Assembly (NCBI GenBank): GCA_003864495.1
Contig: ML133422.1
Location: forward strand, 3,438,376-3,502,375
Length of the DNA stretch: 64,000 bases
Direction of reading: 5' to 3'
Origin: Nemopilema nomurai
Taxonomy: Eukaryota; Cnidaria; Scyphozoa; Rhizostomeae; Rhizostomatidae
Shown here: positions 59,162-64,000 of the stretch, in pieces
Layout: each line of letters begins with the position of its first letter
Numbering within the stretch: position 1 is the stretch's first letter
Notes under the pieces: generated by a model
Databases searched by the model: none
Seen by the model: the letters and a program-made list of their open reading frames with translations, nothing else
What the model was told of the DNA's origin: nothing
Program-made: the position numbers and the translations under genes

Positions 59162-61548
59162 TAAAATGTTACTTTGGCCAACACATTGGAATATTATTTT
59201 AGGAAATACTGGAAGACGTACAAGTTATTGAAGTTGAACAGATTGAAGCAGGGCTTTAAAGCCAAATGGGTAATCAATTTCTAACTTCTATGTAAATCTG
59301 GCCTTTAGAAGGCCAAAGAAGATTACACAAAGCCAATATGAGTTCTTTGGTTAGTGATGTTTACTTCAGATCATAGCAAAATATTTGCTTGCAGTGTTTG
59401 ACAATGGTACTTGAAGCAGCTTGTTATGTTAAGGATCATCAGATAATACCTGCAAAGTATTTACAACCATTGGCTTCCTTGTAATGGAAATTGGTTTTAG
59501 GCTAAACTCAAATAAGGTTGTATGAGGACCCCTCAAAAAGAAGCTTGATATAGTAGATACTTTCAGGTATAAGGAATTTAATGCTCTTGAGAAATTGCCA
59601 TATGGAATGGACTCCTTTTGCCAGAAGTAGTAACACATCTTTCCGTTAAAGTAAAGAAAGTCATACCAATTGTAGCAAAATGAAACAAAGCCAGGTGTTG
59701 CTTTTGAGGGTCAAATTAAAGATTTTCTTCTCCATTCTTGATGTTAAAAATGATCCCTCATTTTGTATTAAAAATGGCTTTATGATTTATTTAGGAGATA
59801 TGGGATTTAGGTTTTACTTTTAAATTAAAGACACTATCTTTGTATTTTTGGTTAATAAACAAGTTGTAGAGTTATGTCTGTTTCACAGATGATAGTTAAT
59901 ATCATAATAGAATCATAATTAATATCTTGTTGGAATTGCATGCCAGCTTTGGATCCTTTCTGAATATCTGAAACCCAATTCCAGGCATTATCCCAACCCA
60001 ATTTCACAAAACTAAGACCTTACACTTTCAATGTCAAACTTGTGAACATCAAGCTTTTTAAATGTCACAATTTTTGCATTGTTTTTCTTACCTTTATATA
60101 TAACAATTTTTTCAGGATGAGCTCAACCCAAAACCCCAACAGCATCTGCGCCTAGGAATACTTGCATGTTTGCCAGTATCGCTATGCTCCTTTCTTTTTG
60201 CAATACATTTCACATTGGCTGTCACTATTTGTTACTTACTTTGAAAATGGCTAAACATTAAAGTCAATGTTGATGGTAGCAGAAGAAATATGCAAATTGT
60301 TTAACAAACCTCTTTTATAATGCCCCCAACCCACCCCAGCAGCCCTTGACAACCCACTCCAGAAGTTTTTCTCAAATCAGAATACTCCAACAAAGGCTTT
60401 TTTACTTGAATTTAACATTAAGAATAGGCACAACTAAATACACACTGTCTGTTATATTTAAGTAATATTGTGACTTCAATACTCATTCGTCATCTATGAA
60501 TCAAAAATTTTTCTAAGCCATCTTGGCCTTTCTTCTTGTCTTAATGACAAATTTGTTATTATGAGATGTGGTTCATGTTTAAAAAATATATAAGTTGTAT
60601 CTTGTAAATTTGTTATGAGAGATCCTTTTTGTGATATTTGATATCTAGATAAAATAAATTAGAAATATGTGCTTTGCATACGTAAGACCAACTGTGATTC
60701 AGTAATGTTTGAAAGAGGTGTACGAGGTGTTGGACCCAAAGCTAATTGTGCGTTTTCATTTATTTGCATAAAGGACATGTATGCTTTTTTAATATTGACT
60801 GTTTGATGATGTTTTTGTATATTAGCTGATGTTCTAGAAAGTTTTGATGTAAAATTGATTTAGTTTTTTTTTCAATTTACATTTTTGATGCTCATGAAAA
60901 AGCATGTTTGACATCAAGTTATGTCTTATGTTGTGAATTTATTACATGAAATGGCCGTTAAGATGTAGGGAAGAAATGTTTATGTTGTGAAAATATATGT
61001 AAAATTCATAATCAATACTGAATTTTGTTTTTTTTCTAAACCTAGAACTCCTTTCTATTGTGATTTACATTAACCAGAATCATGATTTGACTAATAAAAT
61101 TTTCCCATCACTGCAGGTGTGTTGGTGAAGTAAATTGAATGCTTCTTATGAGGATTCAAAATACGCTTTTTCAAGCAGCATAAAACTCCGGGAAAGATTC
61201 AAAGATTAGCATTTGAAAATTAACTGTTCCTACTGATTTCAACTTTACAGAGAAGGGGCCACAGGAGGCAAATTAAAAAGCCTTTTATTCAGCTAAAAGA
61301 TCTTAATTTCTTCAAAATAATGATTGTGAATTCTACTCTAATTTAATCTACATTATACCCAATATATAATTGGATACAAGTGTCATTGCTAACAACCGAC
61401 TACAAAAGAGGCAATTCCAGTATTCAGTTCTGCACAAACAATAAACAAAGTGATACAAAAAAGAATATTTTGCCGTAAATGTTTATCGCAACTGGCCTCC
61501 GTTTGCTTCCAGATTCCGTCGCCGAAAGGAGGTTTCACATGTGACAAG
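59162..61548. other. 3' UTR of the WH1-like gene and upstream region of GRWD1
   Basis: The region is AT-rich with no supported coding exon. An AATAAA signal at 60653-60658 could end a long 3' UTR, about 1.5 kb from the stop. The final 100 bases before 61549 should hold the GRWD1 promoter and its short 5' UTR. Confidence 0.5.
60653..60658 (+). terminator. Candidate polyadenylation signal AATAAA
   Basis: A canonical hexamer lies in an AT-rich context downstream of the WH1-like gene. Other AATAAA-like hexamers exist nearby, for example near 61092, so the used site is uncertain. Confidence 0.35.
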
Positions 61549-61556
61549 ATGGCCGA
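61545..61556 (+). promoter_or_regulatory. TISU/YY1-like start-codon element of GRWD1
   Basis: CAAGATGGCCGA spans the start codon and resembles TISU (SAASATGGCGGC), a combined YY1 promoter site and translation initiator used by genes with very short 5' UTRs. It supports the start at 61549 and transcription beginning a few tens of bases upstream. Confidence 0.5.
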
Positions 61557-64000
61557 CGACGAAGACAGGATGGATGGTAATTTTACTTTGTTCTACAACT
61601 TGCCCCTCTTAGATACTAGTATTCTATCCGCATAGAAAGAGTAAAATTATTTTCATTATTATGAAAAATGAACGGAAGCAATAAGAATTTTCACGCAAGA
61701 TTGAACTGACAAAAGCGGTACAAAAAGATTGCAGATTGCAACTAGCATAGGTGCCTAGTGTGCCTATTTGGATGTTTTCTTCTGTGCTAATGTTAGACTA
61801 AAATGAAATGTTTTGAATCAATACGTACGTTCGCTTCTTAGCAGAAACCCTTCTTAGTATTCAGTACATTGATTTATTTTAGACGACATGCTTGGCGAAG
61901 TCGAGGAAGATGAGCAAATAGATGACAGCGGAAATGGTATGACTAAAGGATTAAGATAATATATTAAATTGGATCGTTTTTTCTGAAATAGGAAACTTAC
62001 AATCGGGCACAAATAGTCTGATTTTCTATGTTTCTATTGTTTCTCACGAGTTTCTTTCTGATCCATTCTTAGAAAACAGCAAAAATGAATCCAAGGAAAA
62101 GGTACGTTGCTACCTTTTGTTGCATTTCTTGCCAATGCCAGGCTCATATGTTTAGCATCTTGATAATTTGTTTATTGGCCAGAGCAGCACTTTTGATGCC
62201 CTTTTTCTCAAATGCAGGACTCTGTGTACCTACCAGGCGATCCTATTGAGGAAGATGAAGAGCTGGAGTTTGATAAAAGTGCATATGAAATGTACCATGA
62301 GGTTGTGAACAATTTCTTCAATGCATTGTCTTCCAATTACTGTTGCTTGCATCACAATCAACATCACCACAAACATCATTAACATTTTCACATCAGCACT
62401 TCTTTTAACAACCCTCCTTTTAGAGATACAAGGAAAGTTGCACCATGACCTGGCCATGCTTGTCCACTTTTTGTGATGTGCAAATCTTTTAAGTCTAGCA
62501 CAACATCCTTGGTGTCTGTCTACCAACATCTTGAATTGTACCAGGAATTGAATTCTCAAGCTACTCTCATAATATTGTAATCATTTTCTTTCACAGTCTA
62601 TACAGTTGATATTCAAATGGAATATTCTTCAATGACCTTGAAATCTAAGAACCTATAAGGAAAGCTCATGATTCTTCTTATATCTCTTGTTTAACTCGAA
62701 CAGGTAATGCTGATAAAATTTTCTGAAGCAGGCAGTTATAGTCTGTTTAATAATGGATTGTGAATTAAAAAAGTGACACCTCTTGCTCAAGGTGGTGAAT
62801 TTGTGCGATTCCCCAACCCACAACCCTCCGCCCTCTCTATGATTCTTCGTAAGAAATCCTGTAGCCTATGACAATTGAATTTTCATTAGTTTATCTCATG
62901 ATTGAGCTGTTCGTTGAAGATGACTACCTTGTTTTACAGGCTCAAACTGGAGCACCATGTTTAAGTTTTGATTTAATCAAGGATCAACTTGGAGAAACAA
63001 GAACTGAGGTAAGTTTTTGACTGGACGTTTTGTCATCCAGTCTTTCAAAATCCTATACTGCTATGGATCCTCAATATATACAACCATGAATGTTTTCAAT
63101 ATATGCTCAGTTTTTAATTACTTTTTATTTGTGCAGTCATTTTGAGAATATTTTCCATGTACAGACATACATTGAGCAGGTTTTAAACTACATCATAGCT
63201 GTACCTTTCTTTGTGCATTTTGATAGGTAAATTGTAAATTCTTTTAGTATCCTATGGCTTTGTACTTGGTTACTGGCACACAGGCAGAAAGAGCTCACAG
63301 CAATTCTATCATGGTTGTCAAGATGTCTGACCTGTCAAAAATTGATCAAGATGAAAGTTAGTCTTTCAGATTTTAAAGCTTGTAAAATAAAATTGTTGTC
63401 TTGGAAAATGGAGAGCTTTGAAGAATTTTACTTTGTTCAATGCATTTTTAATTGAGGTAAATGCCTTATTGATACTAGAGGTGATTGTTATCAGCAAGTG
63501 CCACAAAGAATATTTTGTCATCATATAAGATGAAGGTTTTGCTGAATGACCAACCCAGATGTTCTATAACTGCCATTGTAGTGTGACAGCTTTGGAGAAA
63601 TATTGTCTATGTGACTTTGTTTTTCTGCTATGAAGGTGATTCTGATGATGAAGTGATTGAAGATGAAGCTGATGGACCAACAATGCAAACTGCTTCCATA
63701 AGACATATTGGGGCTTGCAACAGAATCAGAGTATGATTTCTTTAGACTGTTCATTTTCTTTACTACAATATATTCTGTTTGCTAGTGAGGACCTCATTTT
63801 GCATTTTGCGTCAGTTAATTTTTCTGCTGCTTGGCTCATTCAATCATCAGAGTAATGTCACTTGTGTCATTTCAATTGCACACTCGTTTTAGCATTCGCA
63901 CATACCAAACAGGCATTTGGTGGCCTCTTGGTCAGAAACAGGCAAAGTCCACATATGGGACATTGCTGAGCAGATGAATGCATTGGACAAGCCTGGTGCC
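61549..64000 (+). CDS. GRWD1: Glutamate-rich WD repeat protein 1 (GRWD1), 5' part, cut by window end
   Basis: Exons seen: 61549-61576, 61883-61936, 62073-62101, 62218-62301, 62940-63008, 63248-63356, 63636-63730 and 63893 to the window end, all with closing phase. The N-terminus MADDEDRMDDDMLGEVEEDE is acidic. Then come VYLPGDPIEEDEELEFDKSAYEMYHE and the histone-binding-type N-terminal segment GAPCLSFDLIKDQLGETR, then YPMALYLVTGTQAERAHSNSI, an acidic DSDDEVIEDEADGP loop, and the first WD blade start, RHLVASWSETGKVHIWDI. This order is that of GRWD1 (yeast Rrb1), a nucleolar chaperone for ribosomal protein uL3 that also binds histones. About 190 residues are visible; the remaining WD repeats lie beyond base 64000. 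Identity is very likely. Confidence 0.93.

Noticed and set aside
1..64000. CRISPR arrays, prophage or bacterial operons
   Set aside because: No direct-repeat/spacer arrays or operon-like gene runs; introns and animal domains throughout.

Overview
This 64 kb window reads as nuclear DNA of an invertebrate animal. The genes are split by short introns with GT/AG borders and include typical animal families: EOGT, C2H2 zinc fingers, an ADAMTS protease with a MAM domain, BTG/Tob and GRWD1. I infer a cnidarian or other early-branching metazoan; no marker fixes the species. All gene models were assembled by hand from splice signals, reading phase and family similarity. For the seven multi-exon models the phase closes exactly across every junction.

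Layout. 305-6453 (-) is most of EOGT, the ER-lumenal O-GlcNAc transferase for EGF repeats; its 3' exons lie before base 1. 9284-14479 (-) and 15394-21373 (+) are two large C2H2 zinc-finger genes arranged head to head. Each begins with a paralogous two-finger exon that starts Met-Arg-Arg and ends in a phase-1 intron. 23060-35681 (+) is a complete 26-exon secreted ADAMTS metalloprotease of 1132 residues, with a MAM domain set inside its cysteine-rich domain. 36800-38812 (-) and 41355-45079 (-) are tandem paralogues for secreted proline-rich proteins carrying a small four-cysteine motif. 52904-54134 (+) is a BTG/Tob antiproliferative protein. 58466-59161 (+) is a protein with a WH1/PH-like domain. 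61549-64000 (+) is the 5' part of GRWD1, a ribosome-biogenesis WD protein, cut by the window end.

The genes do not form one pathway. The clearest themes are secretory or extracellular function (EOGT, ADAMTS, the proline-rich pair) and nuclear or growth control (zinc fingers, BTG, GRWD1). Introns and spacers hold minisatellites, tRNA-like SINE fragments and a 401-bp hAT-type MITE with an 8-bp target-site duplication.

The most unusual items are: (1) the MAM domain as a phase 1-1, frame-neutral exon cassette within the ADAMTS cysteine-rich domain, whose removal would rejoin a conserved ADAMTS motif; (2) the head-to-head zinc-finger pair from an inverted duplication; (3) the small family of proline-rich, four-cysteine secreted proteins built entirely of phase-0 exons.
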